The notes under the pieces are model-generated. The model did not search any database, had not been told where the DNA came from, and worked only from the letters and a program-made list of their open reading frames with translations. From Gracilimonas sp040117685 (GTDB taxonomy: Bacteria; Bacteroidota; Rhodothermia; Balneolales; Balneolaceae), in contig NZ_JBEDYP020000015.1 of NCBI RefSeq assembly GCF_040117685.2, positions 62,001 to 126,000 on the forward strand: a DNA stretch of 64,000 nucleotides, given 5' to 3'. Shown here one piece after another: positions 54,526 to 63,365 of this stretch; the first letter of the stretch is position 1, and each line of letters begins with the position of its first letter. A program made the position numbers and the translations under genes.

Positions 54526-54774
54526 TTATTGCTTAGCTTCTTTTGAACCGATTTTCTGATTTAGATTCTCATTTAATTTTGCTTCAAGCTCTTTCGAAGC
54601 TAAATCATTGTGAACTAAATAGACCTGTCGAAGCAATTCTTCTATTTCGTACCACTCTTCCTCAGTTAAAGCATCTTGATCCTTCTTTTTCCCGAATCTG
54701 AAGAATCCATCCTCATTTCCGTAATACTTCTCGAAGATATTAAGCTTTTTAACTGTGATCATTTTCTGGTACAT
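54526..54774 (-). CDS. Small cassette protein, unknown
   Basis: 82 residues from the ATG at 54774, which lies inside the cassette core, or 78 from the ATG at 54762. It is soluble and highly charged: YYGNEDGFFRFGKKKDQDALTEEEW, then helices EIEELLRQVYLVHNDLAS. No signal, no membrane helix. I do not recognise it. Short charged cassette proteins are often toxins, antitoxins or phage-response factors, but nothing here is diagnostic. Confidence 0.55.
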   Translation of the reverse strand: MYQKMITVKKLNIFEKYYGNEDGFFRFGKKKDQDALTEEEWYEIEELLRQVYLVHNDLASKELEAKLNENLNQKIGSKEAKQ

Positions 54775-54896
54775 ATAACGACCCAGCGTTTAAACGGCGC
54801 GGGGATTATGATCTATTTGAAGTAGCGAAATTAATTCCTGGCAATCAAGTTTCCATCGAACCCCGTCCGCGTCCGATTTAAAACGCCTTGTTATAC
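54773..54896 (-). repeat. attC site E (long class)
   Basis: 124 bases from core GTTATAT (minus; 54773-54779) to R'' GTATAAC (54890-54896). It carries the same arms as B and C, with CTATTT instead of TTGGTT in the central part and GCC for GCA before the R'' core. Confidence 0.87.
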
Positions 54897-55219
54897 TACC
54901 AGTTTTCCGTAATTGAAACCAAAGAGTCATTTTCAAAATCGAAGTATATTCCTTCATAAATGACTTTGTTTTCTTCCTCGACTATAAATCCATCAGGATA
55001 CTTTTGGCGGAGTAAAAAGAGAACATCTTTTTTTGAATAATCTTGGGCACCTTCAACAATTAAGTTACCAAGAATGCCAATTACTCTTTCCTGTTTTTCA
55101 TATGAATCTTGCTGATAGGTCAGACTTACACCAGAATCAAGAGATTTATAAAGCCAGAAAAGATTGGTTACAACCAAAAGAACTAAAGAGGAGAAGAACA
55201 AAGTTTTCCAGTTTTTCAT
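54896..55219 (-). CDS. Small one-TM cassette protein, unknown
   Basis: 107 residues. One N-terminal membrane helix (about 8-24) is followed by a periplasmic or cytoplasmic domain with VIGILGNLIVEGAQDYS and a C-terminal YEGIYFDFENDSLVSITENW. Similar short anchored proteins are common in cassettes. Some resemble polymorphic-toxin immunity families, which I cannot confirm. It is the first gene in cassette order. The last base of its stop region is in the attC core. Confidence 0.58.
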   Translation of the reverse strand: MKNWKTLFFSSLVLLVVTNLFWLYKSLDSGVSLTYQQDSYEKQERVIGILGNLIVEGAQDYSKKDVLFLLRQKYPDGFIVEEENKVIYEGIYFDFENDSLVSITENW

Positions 55220-55240
55220 GAGCTCTTATTGGTTAGGTAG

Positions 55241-55247
55241 TATAACA
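55241..55247 (-). other. Isolated integron core site at array start
   Basis: GTATAAC on the plus strand (GTTATAC on minus). It exactly matches the R'' core of attC site E, so it marks the left junction of the first cassette. No attC arms lie beyond it. In a complete integron attI and a divergent intI would follow, but 55248-55540 contains neither. The 425-base gap holds this core, a terminator and an inverted repeat only. Confidence 0.6.
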
Positions 55248-55537
55248 TATAATTATTTAGAATGTACGAAGGTGTGAAAATTCTATATAAAAGTACAAAT
55301 CAATTAATGACAAGCCTCTGATATCCATTCAGATATGTTATCAAGAATTTCAGTGAAAAATAATTACAGATAACATTTTCGAGTGATATCCCCTACTCTT
55401 AACTACTACTGATCGTGACTCTTTATTCAGCAAAGACTTCACAGTAAAAACCTGAGATTTATTAAAGCAACCAGCTTCCCACCTTCGCAGGAAGGACTTG
55501 TTCCGGAAATGATTTTTGGCTTAATGATGAGGTAAAG

Positions 55538-55565
55538 AAAAAAGGCTCCCAAAGGAGCCTTTTTT
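55538..55565. terminator. Bidirectional terminator
   Basis: AAAAAAGGCTCC, loop CAAA, GGAGCCTTTTTT. A six-pair GC-rich stem with A and T runs on either side ends the minus-strand amidohydrolase transcript. It may also shield the cassette array from it. Confidence 0.85.
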
Positions 55566-55579
55566 CGTTGATTGCGTTT

Positions 55580-55626
55580 CGTTATTCGTTTAATCGGGAT
55601 AATCTGTTATTCAATAACGAATAACG
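55580..55626. repeat. 11-bp inverted repeat with nested palindrome
   Basis: CGTTATTCGTT (55580-55590) and AACGAATAACG (55616-55626) are perfect complements. GTTATT-C-AATAAC sits between them. It resembles the 'CGTTATTCG' dispersed repeats of this phylum. It lies just beyond the stop of the amidohydrolase gene. Confidence 0.5.
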
Positions 55627-55645
55627 ATTTCCCATTAACGAACAA

Positions 55646-58600
55646 TTATTCTTTTCCCGGGAGCATCATCTGCGTTGGGTTCGGGAATTCCCACTCATAC
55701 GGAGCGGCTTTTACCTGCATAGGGTACAGCTGATCCAGCGAATCGCCATCATACAGGCGGCCGTTTTTCATCACCCATTCAATGGTGTTCGTGTTTCGCA
55801 GATCTTCCAGCGGGTTTTCAGTCAGAATAACCAGATCCGCCAGTTTGCCGGCTTCTATAGACCCTAAATCACCATCCAGGCCAATAGCAGTGGCACCGTC
55901 AATGGTGGCTACCTGAAGGGCATCGTGGTTATTCATCCCTCCTGCTGCCATGGCCCAAAGCTCCCAGTGGAAACCGAGTCCCTGCAACTGACCGTGACTT
56001 CCCACACCGGAAAGTCCGCCTGCTTCTTTCAGGTCTTTCTGAAATTCGGCATGCTTCTGGAATACATGCTCATCGTCATGAAACCAGCCCGGACGACGTC
56101 GCGACTTGGATGCCAGCTCTTCGTACGGAGTAAAAGTTCGGAGCTTCTCATCAAAGAACGGATTTTCGCGGGAGTAGAAGTAATTCTCGGCCCACGGTCC
56201 GCCATAAGCCACAAGCAGTGTAGGTGTAACCGCCATTTGAGCTTCCGCTGTGGTGGTAATCACATCCTTGTAAATCGGATACACCGGGTAGGAATGCTCA
56301 TGCCCCGGGTAACCGTCAATGAGCTGCGTCATATTCAGTTTCCAGTCGAGCGCGCCTTCGGTGGTCGGCATGATGCTCTGCTCCTTAGCTGCCATCAAAA
56401 TCCACTGACGCTGCTTACGGTTACCGGCCAAATACATCTTGATGGTTTTGGTATTGTAGTACTTGCTGTACTGCTTCATCACGTTTTTGGCATGCTCCAG
56501 ACTTTGGATGTTGTAGGCCCAGAATCCAAGTCCCGGTCCGGTTGAATACACACGGGGACCTTCCATCATGCCGGTTTCCACCATATCGGAATAGGTCAGA
56601 ACATCGGTGGTGGCGGTTTGAGGATCACGGGTGGTGGTTACGCCATAAGCCAGGTTAGCGGCATAACCCCAGAACCGTTGTTTGTGAATGCCCCACGAGG
56701 CCCATAAGTGAGCATGAGTGTCCACAAAACCTGGTACAATGGTCTTACCGCTCAGGTCGCGGGTTTCCGCACCGTTCGGAGCGGTCAGATTGGTTCCCAC
56801 TTCAACAATTCGATTGTTTTCAATGAGCACATCCCCGTTCTCGATCACTTCATCCCCGTTCATGGTAATGATGCGGGCATTTTGAAGCAGGATGGTTCCT
56901 TCCGGAATATCACGGGTTACCGTTACCTCAATGCTGAGTTCTTCCGGCTTATACCCTTCGTCTTCCTTTTTCTCTTCTTTTTCTTCATCGGCTTCTTCCT
57001 CCTCTGCTTCTTCATCAGCATCACCGGAATCATCGCCGTCGCCGGAGTCGTCATCTTTCTTCATTTTCTCCTCCTCTTTCTTCTTCTCCGCTTCGGCTTC
57101 CTTGGCGGCCTTCACGCTGTCTTCATAGGCTTCAGCTGCATTCAGATCATAAATGAAATGACCTTTACCAATCGACCAGTGGACTTTGCCTGCATCATCC
57201 GACCAGTGAGGAAACTGTCCACCGATTGTCGTCAATTTCTTAGAAGGAAAAGCCGCACTTGCTGCCCGGGCAACCGATATCCGGGGAGTATCGCCGCCTA
57301 CTTTAGGCACGGTAACCACATAAATATCATTATTGATAAGTGCCATCGCCTGATCTCCTTCCGGAGCCATCGCAATAAAGCTGGCGTTGGAGGGTGGATT
57401 ATTCTCCTTAGCGGCTTCTTCGGGGTGAAGCATATCAGGCGTTGGATAATTAACGCCCATATTTCCAAATCCGGCCGTGGTGATCCCGGTGATGCGCACG
57501 TGCTCTTTTTCATCAGTTCCATCCCAGCGGATAGAAAGCAAGGTGCCATTGCCTCTGTTCAGGTATATACGGTCATCCGATTTTACGAAATGAGGATTGG
57601 AACGCCCGCTGCTCTTGGCAATAAAGTTGTTGGAACCACCATCAGCGGCTACCCAAACAAGATCTTCGGTAGAGCCGAATGCAAACGGTCCGGTAGAACG
57701 ATCATAACTTCGGTTATCGCCTTTCAGCACTACAATTCGGTTACCTGATCGTGACCAGGCCGGCTCGCTGTAAATACCCGGCTCTTCGGTGATCTTCTGA
57801 GGGCGAATTCGGCGGGCATTCGGGTTTACTTTATAGAGAGCTCCGCCATCTTCCATATCGTAAGTGGCATAAACAATCCATTTTCCATCGGGCGACCAGG
57901 TTGGCTGCGCTTCAATAAAATCGGAATTGGTTAGTCTCTTGGGTTCGCCAACCGGTAAATCCTGGATGTAGAGTTTATCGAGAACCGTGAAAGCCAGCTG
58001 CTCGCCATTGGGTGAAGGTACCGCATCCCGAATTTGAGTAGCCAGCATTTCTTTGCTGTCATCCACCGGGTATTTAAAGAGTACTTCCGGCCCCATTTCA
58101 AGATGGGCACTTACTTCAAACGGGATTTCTGTGGATTCTCCGTTTTCTATATTGATGCTGTATATCTTTCCGCCATAGGATGTTAGCAGATTCTTATTAT
58201 CCGGAGTGAAGGTCATGCCGGGCAGTACACCCATGGTAGCAATCGACTCCTGCTCATCTCTTTGAACCGGGTAGGCCAGCCATCGTTCATCGCCGGTTTC
58301 CATATCCCGTATTACCAGGCCGGTTTTGTCTTCGTAACGGGAACCGAATACCATCCACTTACCATCCGAAGAAAGCGTAGGTGTGAATGCGGAACCATAT
58401 CGTGAAGTAATGGTTCGGCGTGAGCCATCTTCCCTGTCGTATCGGGCTATCTGATACTGCGGCAGCTGCGCATTGTAATTCCAGGCTCCGAAACGTTGCG
58501 AGAAATACACATAACGCCCATCGGGTGAAATGGCGGGATCTATGATTTTAAGACCGCTTGGCTCTCCTATAAGTGCGGTTCCGCTTCCCCCTTCTTTATG

Positions 58601-59143
58601 AATCAGCCATAATTTGGGAGTCAGCCCGCCTTTGGAGGCAATCACGTATTCGCCGTCCGGAGTCCAGTCGGCATTGGTATAGCGGGTATTTCCGCCTTTT
58701 GTAATTTGTGTGATTTCGGAAGTATCGGCCACTTCCACGTAGTATAAATCCTCTTCACCGGAAGCATCGGAGGTAAACAATACATACTTACCATCAGGGC
58801 TGTACCTTGGATGCGTATCAAAAGACATACCATCGGTAAGCTGTTCCGCTTCTCCTCCTGTTGCAGGAATACGATATATATCGCCCATTAAATCAAAAAC
58901 GATGTGTTGACCGTCCGGGCTGATGTCGAGCGACATCCAGGTTCCTTCGGTGGTATTAAATTCAATAATACGCCCGGGTTTCATCGGGAGTTCGTTGTCG
59001 GCTTTGGGAATGGTAGTAGTATCTGAATCAGTCGTGTCTTGCCGTACTTCGAAAATAGAAGCCTGCACACTCTGAATTGAGAAAAGCCCCAAAAATAGAT
59101 AAAACGGGATCCGTGCCCATTTCATGGATTTAATCGTATTCAT
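55646..59143 (-). CDS. Exported PD40-propeller/amidohydrolase fusion
   Basis: 1165 residues with a signal peptide ending near VQASIF. TolB/PD40 repeats run to about 670 (ISPDGQHIVFDLMGD, YSPDGKYVLFTSD, WSPDGKWIVYATYD). An extremely acidic, Lys/Glu-rich linker covers about 680-745 (DDDSGDGDDSGDADEEAEEE). An amidohydrolase domain begins near 765 with DTHAHLWASWG (HxH), plus a later LGSIEAGKLADLVIL strand. It is a periplasmic hydrolase. The substrate is unknown, with dipeptides or imidazolone-type rings as family precedents. A terminator lies downstream. Confidence 0.88.
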   Translation of the reverse strand: MNTIKSMKWARIPFYLFLGLFSIQSVQASIFEVRQDTTDSDTTTIPKADNELPMKPGRIIEFNTTEGTWMSLDISPDGQHIVFDLMGDIYRIPATGGEAEQLTDGMSFDTHPRYSPDGKYVLFTSDASGEEDLYYVEVADTSEITQITKGGNTRYTNADWTPDGEYVIASKGGLTPKLWLIHKEGGSGTALIGEPSGLKIIDPAISPDGRYVYFSQRFGAWNYNAQLPQYQIARYDREDGSRRTITSRYGSAFTPTLSSDGKWMVFGSRYEDKTGLVIRDMETGDERWLAYPVQRDEQESIATMGVLPGMTFTPDNKNLLTSYGGKIYSINIENGESTEIPFEVSAHLEMGPEVLFKYPVDDSKEMLATQIRDAVPSPNGEQLAFTVLDKLYIQDLPVGEPKRLTNSDFIEAQPTWSPDGKWIVYATYDMEDGGALYKVNPNARRIRPQKITEEPGIYSEPAWSRSGNRIVVLKGDNRSYDRSTGPFAFGSTEDLVWVAADGGSNNFIAKSSGRSNPHFVKSDDRIYLNRGNGTLLSIRWDGTDEKEHVRITGITTAGFGNMGVNYPTPDMLHPEEAAKENNPPSNASFIAMAPEGDQAMALINNDIYVVTVPKVGGDTPRISVARAASAAFPSKKLTTIGGQFPHWSDDAGKVHWSIGKGHFIYDLNAAEAYEDSVKAAKEAEAEKKKEEEKMKKDDDSGDGDDSGDADEEAEEEEADEEKEEKKEDEGYKPEELSIEVTVTRDIPEGTILLQNARIITMNGDEVIENGDVLIENNRIVEVGTNLTAPNGAETRDLSGKTIVPGFVDTHAHLWASWGIHKQRFWGYAANLAYGVTTTRDPQTATTDVLTYSDMVETGMMEGPRVYSTGPGLGFWAYNIQSLEHAKNVMKQYSKYYNTKTIKMYLAGNRKQRQWILMAAKEQSIMPTTEGALDWKLNMTQLIDGYPGHEHSYPVYPIYKDVITTTAEAQMAVTPTLLVAYGGPWAENYFYSRENPFFDEKLRTFTPYEELASKSRRRPGWFHDDEHVFQKHAEFQKDLKEAGGLSGVGSHGQLQGLGFHWELWAMAAGGMNNHDALQVATIDGATAIGLDGDLGSIEAGKLADLVILTENPLEDLRNTNTIEWVMKNGRLYDGDSLDQLYPMQVKAAPYEWEFPNPTQMMLPGKE

Positions 59144-59243
59144 AGGTATAAGGGATTTATTGTGATTAGGAATGCTTATCTACGGAATTAAAGCAATTAG
59201 TTACTGCTTATCCTGTAAAATTTTAATTTTGTGACGAAACGCT

Positions 59244-61685
59244 TTAAAACAGCAACAAAAAGCCAATGGAATTCCCGTACTTGCCGTATAGTTTCTTGCT
59301 CACTTCGGCGTATAGAATCCCGAAAATCTTGGATGCTGCAATCCCTATCTCTGCCTGGGCCTGAGACCCTGAATACGGAAGCAAAGGTTCCAGGCTGGGT
59401 GTTTGGTCTACCACACCGGCCGTTAGCACCGTTGAAATCTTAATCCCGCTTTTCTGAATAAAATTAATGGGAATGCTTCGGGTCAGTGAACTCCCGAATT
59501 TATAGCGGAGTTTTATTTGTGAAATCCGATTGCCCAATGGCTCCCTGTAATCGATAGTATTATAGGGTTTGTACCGTACATAATCATCCAGTACGTATCC
59601 GTTGTAGGTAAACAGCCGCTGATTGGGAACTCCGGCATCCGAAGCCCCCACTATAATATCGGTTTGAAAGAAATGAGAGGAGAATACCGGCCAATATAAC
59701 TTCAAGCCCACCCTATAGCGATTATAGTCAAAATCACTCCCCCAGCTGCTGATGCCTTTTTCAAGTACGGCATCGGTCAGCCATCCAAACTCACGGATGT
59801 TATAATCCCGCAGAAACTGGGTTCTCAGGTATTGCCGGGTATCATGATGAAGGTGAAGGTACAATCCTTTGATGGTACCCTCCTGAGCAGGAAACACAGG
59901 ATCATTATTGGCCAACTCTTCCGGTGTCAACCCGTCACCAAAAAGACTGAAGCTACTGGAGGCGGAGAGTGAGCGATGTGTTTCATCCATATACAGCGTT
60001 CGCAAGAAAGATTCTGTTCCAAACCGGAATCGGAGTCCGGCCTCAAAGCCTTCCCGCTCAAAAAAGTTATTCCCGGATGTTCCGGTGGTTAAAGCATACA
60101 TCGTTTGGCGTGCTTCGAAGAAATCCAGCGGGGTTCGGTTGTATTCGTAATCCTGATACTGTGGTACTGTTTGTTTGTGATAGCTTCCTTCCGGGGCTAC
60201 AAATGAATTCCCAAAGAAGTGATACCCACTCAGTTCATAGCTCCAGCTTTGATTTCCAAAGCCATAACCGCCGATAGCACGATATTCATAATCAAGATGA
60301 ACGGGAGTTCGTATGCCCAGCCCCAAATAATTTCCTTCCACCCGGTTGTAATGGTAGATGTCGCTGATGTTTGTCAGGTAAAACCGCTCCAGCTGGTAGG
60401 GAAGCCTGAAAAAAGTACGCATGGCCGACATTCCGGCTTTTACCAGAGCCCGGTCTTCCTCATACTCTTTGGCTTCATCAAGTAGCCGGGCATTTTCGTT
60501 TTGATTCCGGTTTGCCAGTGTGTCCCAGTAAACCCGGCTTCTCTTATGCGCATCCTGCTGAATCTGGGTGGTGTTTAATTCTATTTGCTGTGGATCAATG
60601 CTTCGGGCATTCAGTTCATAATTATCCCAGGTCCACTCATCGTGGTAGTAAATACGATCTTTAGACCCCATAAACTGTAACACAGCCGAAAGCTCCGTTT
60701 TCTCGGGCAGCCAGAAATCCTCCACTTTTTTGTAGCTCTGCTGATATCTGAGATCAGAAATTTTAAAGGTACCCGAATTGGTTTCGGCATATTCATTCAG
60801 ACTTACATCGATCCCCAGAATCACCGACTGTTCCTCGTCGTACCAAACCTGCCCTTCAAAAAGCGGGCGGTTATCGGTTTTTGGTTCAAAATAGATTTCT
60901 ATAGTTCCCTCCGGCCAGCTGCTGTCTGCTTCTTCATCATACAGCTCATAGAAGCGACCGGCTTTATCAGATATGGGTCCAACTACCGTCATACCTTCCG
61001 ACAGTATGCTCAAGGTCACTTCATCCGAGTTCAGGTTAAGCGGAGCCCCCCCTGTTGAAAAGAAATCATATTCACTAAAAAAATTATCACTAGCCCGATT
61101 GGCTTCCAGTGTTTCGGAGTAACGTTCAGGTTCGGATAGGTATCGAATCTCCGACTTCCGTTCTGAGAAGGCAATGGGGTTCAGTTCCTCCTGCTCAGCT
61201 TCTTCACTATTAAAACTTTTATCTACATTGCTAAGAATGGCCAGCTTATACACTTCGGCTATGTAGGAGTTCAGGTTAGAATTCTGCTGATCCCGAAGTC
61301 GGGCCAGCTCCTGAACCTTACGAGCCACACGGTCAGCACTAACGGTGACCTCCATCGATGCCAGGTCAGGTTTTAAATACACATCCTTCTGAATCTCTTT
61401 ACCGTCCTGAATATTGAAATGAATGACTGTATCCCGAAATGAGATAAAACGGTATCGAATACGAACGTTTCCGGTATCCAGCTTAATGGAATACGAACCG
61501 TCGCTTGCGGTATAGGTTCCCTTGCTTGTGCCTTCGACGATAATGTTTGCGTACGGCAGTGTTTCCTGCGTTTCAGCATCATATACAAAGCCGGATAAAG
61601 TCCCCGTTTGAGCAAAAACATTAACACCCGGAACCAACAGTAAAAGGAATACAATCAACCCTGAAAAGCGGGATTCACCATTCAT
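59244..61685 (-). CDS. DUF5686 outer-membrane protein with carboxypeptidase-regulatory-like domain
   Basis: 813 residues with a signal peptide ending near NVFAQTG. A CarboxypepD_reg-like domain is at about 28-110 (GFVYDAETQETLPYANIIVEG, ASDGSYSIKL). The rest is the DUF5686 region, which includes beta strands of a large barrel and ends in GNSIGFLLLF. It belongs to a Bacteroidota family of envelope proteins of unknown function. It is transcribed toward the amidohydrolase gene with a 100-base gap. Confidence 0.85.
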   Translation of the reverse strand: MNGESRFSGLIVFLLLLVPGVNVFAQTGTLSGFVYDAETQETLPYANIIVEGTSKGTYTASDGSYSIKLDTGNVRIRYRFISFRDTVIHFNIQDGKEIQKDVYLKPDLASMEVTVSADRVARKVQELARLRDQQNSNLNSYIAEVYKLAILSNVDKSFNSEEAEQEELNPIAFSERKSEIRYLSEPERYSETLEANRASDNFFSEYDFFSTGGAPLNLNSDEVTLSILSEGMTVVGPISDKAGRFYELYDEEADSSWPEGTIEIYFEPKTDNRPLFEGQVWYDEEQSVILGIDVSLNEYAETNSGTFKISDLRYQQSYKKVEDFWLPEKTELSAVLQFMGSKDRIYYHDEWTWDNYELNARSIDPQQIELNTTQIQQDAHKRSRVYWDTLANRNQNENARLLDEAKEYEEDRALVKAGMSAMRTFFRLPYQLERFYLTNISDIYHYNRVEGNYLGLGIRTPVHLDYEYRAIGGYGFGNQSWSYELSGYHFFGNSFVAPEGSYHKQTVPQYQDYEYNRTPLDFFEARQTMYALTTGTSGNNFFEREGFEAGLRFRFGTESFLRTLYMDETHRSLSASSSFSLFGDGLTPEELANNDPVFPAQEGTIKGLYLHLHHDTRQYLRTQFLRDYNIREFGWLTDAVLEKGISSWGSDFDYNRYRVGLKLYWPVFSSHFFQTDIIVGASDAGVPNQRLFTYNGYVLDDYVRYKPYNTIDYREPLGNRISQIKLRYKFGSSLTRSIPINFIQKSGIKISTVLTAGVVDQTPSLEPLLPYSGSQAQAEIGIAASKIFGILYAEVSKKLYGKYGNSIGFLLLF

Positions 61686-61726
61686 TATTTGTACCTGATT
61701 GCATACAAATTGAAATTTTTATTCGA

Positions 61727-62752
61727 TCAAACAACAGCCGATTCTAATACGTGGATCGTTTTCTTTGTTGCATCTATCCTTGCATCCAAACCAACCGGCA
61801 AGGTAATATTATCATCTTCGTGGCTGATCATTGCCCCATAAAAAGCCGGAATATCCAGTGGTTTAATATGGTCATCAAAAACTTGTTCTAAGGTAAGGCT
61901 GTTATCCCCGGCATCGCAATCGGTGCATTTCCCAAATACAAAGCCCGAAATTTGATCAAGAATACCAGCCAGTTTAAGCTGGGTCAGCATCCGGTCGATT
62001 CTGTACACACTTTCTCCCACGTCTTCTAAATAAAGAATAGCGTCCTCAAAGGAAGGCAGGTAGTCAGATCCAACCATAGAAACCAAGACTGACAGGTTTC
62101 CACCGAGCAGTTTACCCTCAATGGTTCCCGGAGTTATTACAAAATTTCGTTTATCGTCAGCGGGGATTTCAAAATTGGGCGTTTCTCCATCCAGGATAAT
62201 TTGTTTAAAAGCATTAGTTGTAAAGGGATTCCAGTTAGACTTCCCCACCGGCCCATGAAACGTAATCAGGTCACTTTTTTCATACATAGCCATGTGGAGC
62301 GAAGTAATATCGCTGAACCCACAGAACACTTTAGGGTTATTTTTGAATACATCATAATCCAGCAAAGGCAGGATACGGTTACACCCCCACCCCCCGCGTA
62401 TACACATCACTCCATCCACCTGAGGGTCCCGAAACATATTCATCAAATCATCAGCTCGCTGTTGATCGGTTCCGGCCAAATAGCCTTTTTGATTCCGCAC
62501 ATGCTCCCCGAGCTTAAGATTAAAGCCCAGCTCCTGCAGGTTTGTTAGCATCTCATCAAAAACAGAGGATTCATAAATGGGGCTTGCCGGTGCTGCCAGT
62601 CCCAGGGTGTCCCCGGCTTTCAGTGCCTTGGGTTTAATTTTTAGGGGTGAACCGGGAGCGGCTTTTGTTTCGCAGCCTGTAAGCCCGAGGGCCGCTCCGG
62701 AAATTGACGCAAGTGCGGTTGTCTTGAGAAAGTCTTTTCGGGTAAATGCCAT
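61727..62752 (-). CDS. LD-carboxypeptidase (S66 family), lipoprotein
   Basis: 341 residues. The N-terminus has a Tat-like start (TRKDFLKTTA, with RK instead of RR) and a lipobox (LGLTGC, Cys27). The S66 fold shows GDTLGLAAPASPI, CIRGGWGCNRILPLLDYD and the nucleophile Ser147 in CGFSDITSLH. The Glu/His partners are in YLEDVGESVYR and ISHEDDN. It trims the terminal D-alanine from tetrapeptides during peptidoglycan recycling, or cleaves microcin-type amides. Confidence 0.9.
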   Translation of the reverse strand: MAFTRKDFLKTTALASISGAALGLTGCETKAAPGSPLKIKPKALKAGDTLGLAAPASPIYESSVFDEMLTNLQELGFNLKLGEHVRNQKGYLAGTDQQRADDLMNMFRDPQVDGVMCIRGGWGCNRILPLLDYDVFKNNPKVFCGFSDITSLHMAMYEKSDLITFHGPVGKSNWNPFTTNAFKQIILDGETPNFEIPADDKRNFVITPGTIEGKLLGGNLSVLVSMVGSDYLPSFEDAILYLEDVGESVYRIDRMLTQLKLAGILDQISGFVFGKCTDCDAGDNSLTLEQVFDDHIKPLDIPAFYGAMISHEDDNITLPVGLDARIDATKKTIHVLESAVV

Positions 62753-62780
62753 TATAAACAGATTTTATGAATGGCAGTAG

Positions 62781-63365
62781 TTAGCTATATAACTGCTCTT
62801 TTTCAATCACTTTTATGACTTCTTCCGGCACCTGAACAATGATGGATTTTCCCGCTGCGATGTTCTCCCTTATTTGTGAGGAAGAAATATCCAATGGGGT
62901 GTGATTAACAAAATGTGTGCGTTTCAGGATTTTTTTCTCAACATCTTTGTGAGTTTCACCGGGTCGTTGGGCTACCAACAACTCACATTCTTGCAGTATC
63001 TCTTGGTAAAACTTCCAGCTATGAAATTGAGACAGGCTGTCTTCCCCCATGCAGTAATAGTAGGTATTATCCGGATGATGTTTCTTTAAATAACGAATGG
63101 TCTGAACGCTATAGGAAGGCTTGGGCAGTTCGTTCTCGATGGTTTTAATGGAAACGTTATTCTGATCCCAAAATGCCTTTTTCAGCATCTCCAGCCGAAT
63201 ATCATAGGCCGTTTGAAATCCACTGCTCTTATGAGGAGGATATGGGGTCAGCAAGACCCAAAGTTCATCAATCAGGTCAGACTGGATGAAAGATTTAGCT
63301 ATCGACAAATGTCCGTTATGAACCGGATCGAAGGTACCCCCAAATAATCCAATCCGGGCCGACAT
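62781..63365 (-). CDS. nadD: Nicotinate-nucleotide adenylyltransferase
   Basis: 194 residues. The nucleotidyltransferase motif GLFGGTFDPVHNGHL is at 6-20 (His16, His19), and the second ATP motif ISSSQIREN is near the C-terminus. It converts NaMN to deamido-NAD in NAD synthesis. Its ATG overlaps the stop of the BamD-like gene by one base, so the two are coupled. Confidence 0.95.
   Translation of the reverse strand: MSARIGLFGGTFDPVHNGHLSIAKSFIQSDLIDELWVLLTPYPPHKSSGFQTAYDIRLEMLKKAFWDQNNVSIKTIENELPKPSYSVQTIRYLKKHHPDNTYYYCMGEDSLSQFHSWKFYQEILQECELLVAQRPGETHKDVEKKILKRTHFVNHTPLDISSSQIRENIAAGKSIIVQVPEEVIKVIEKEQLYS

Larger units (their letters stand above)
51317..55247 (-). mobile_element. Integron gene-cassette array without integrase (CALIN-type)
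   Basis: Five attC sites separate small genes, all read on the minus strand and each with its stop close to or inside an attC. For every cassette bounded by two sites, the 7-base core at its start is the reverse complement of the R'' core at its end, exact in three attC-to-attC cassettes and in the first cassette (against the isolated core at 55241-55247) and one mismatch in the fourth. No tyrosine recombinase with the IntI signature is encoded between 1 and 64000. It may be a detached array or the distal part of a chromosomal integron. Confidence 0.88.

Noticed and set aside
51317..54896. CRISPR array explanation for the repeated elements
   Set aside because: The repeats are 84-124 bases, spaced by whole genes and have integron cores, not short repeats with uniform spacers.
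56708..57748. A 346-codon open frame on the plus strand inside the amidohydrolase gene
   Set aside because: It is antisense to a well-supported gene with clear domains, and its residues look like the complement of an acidic linker (long runs of Phe and Leu).
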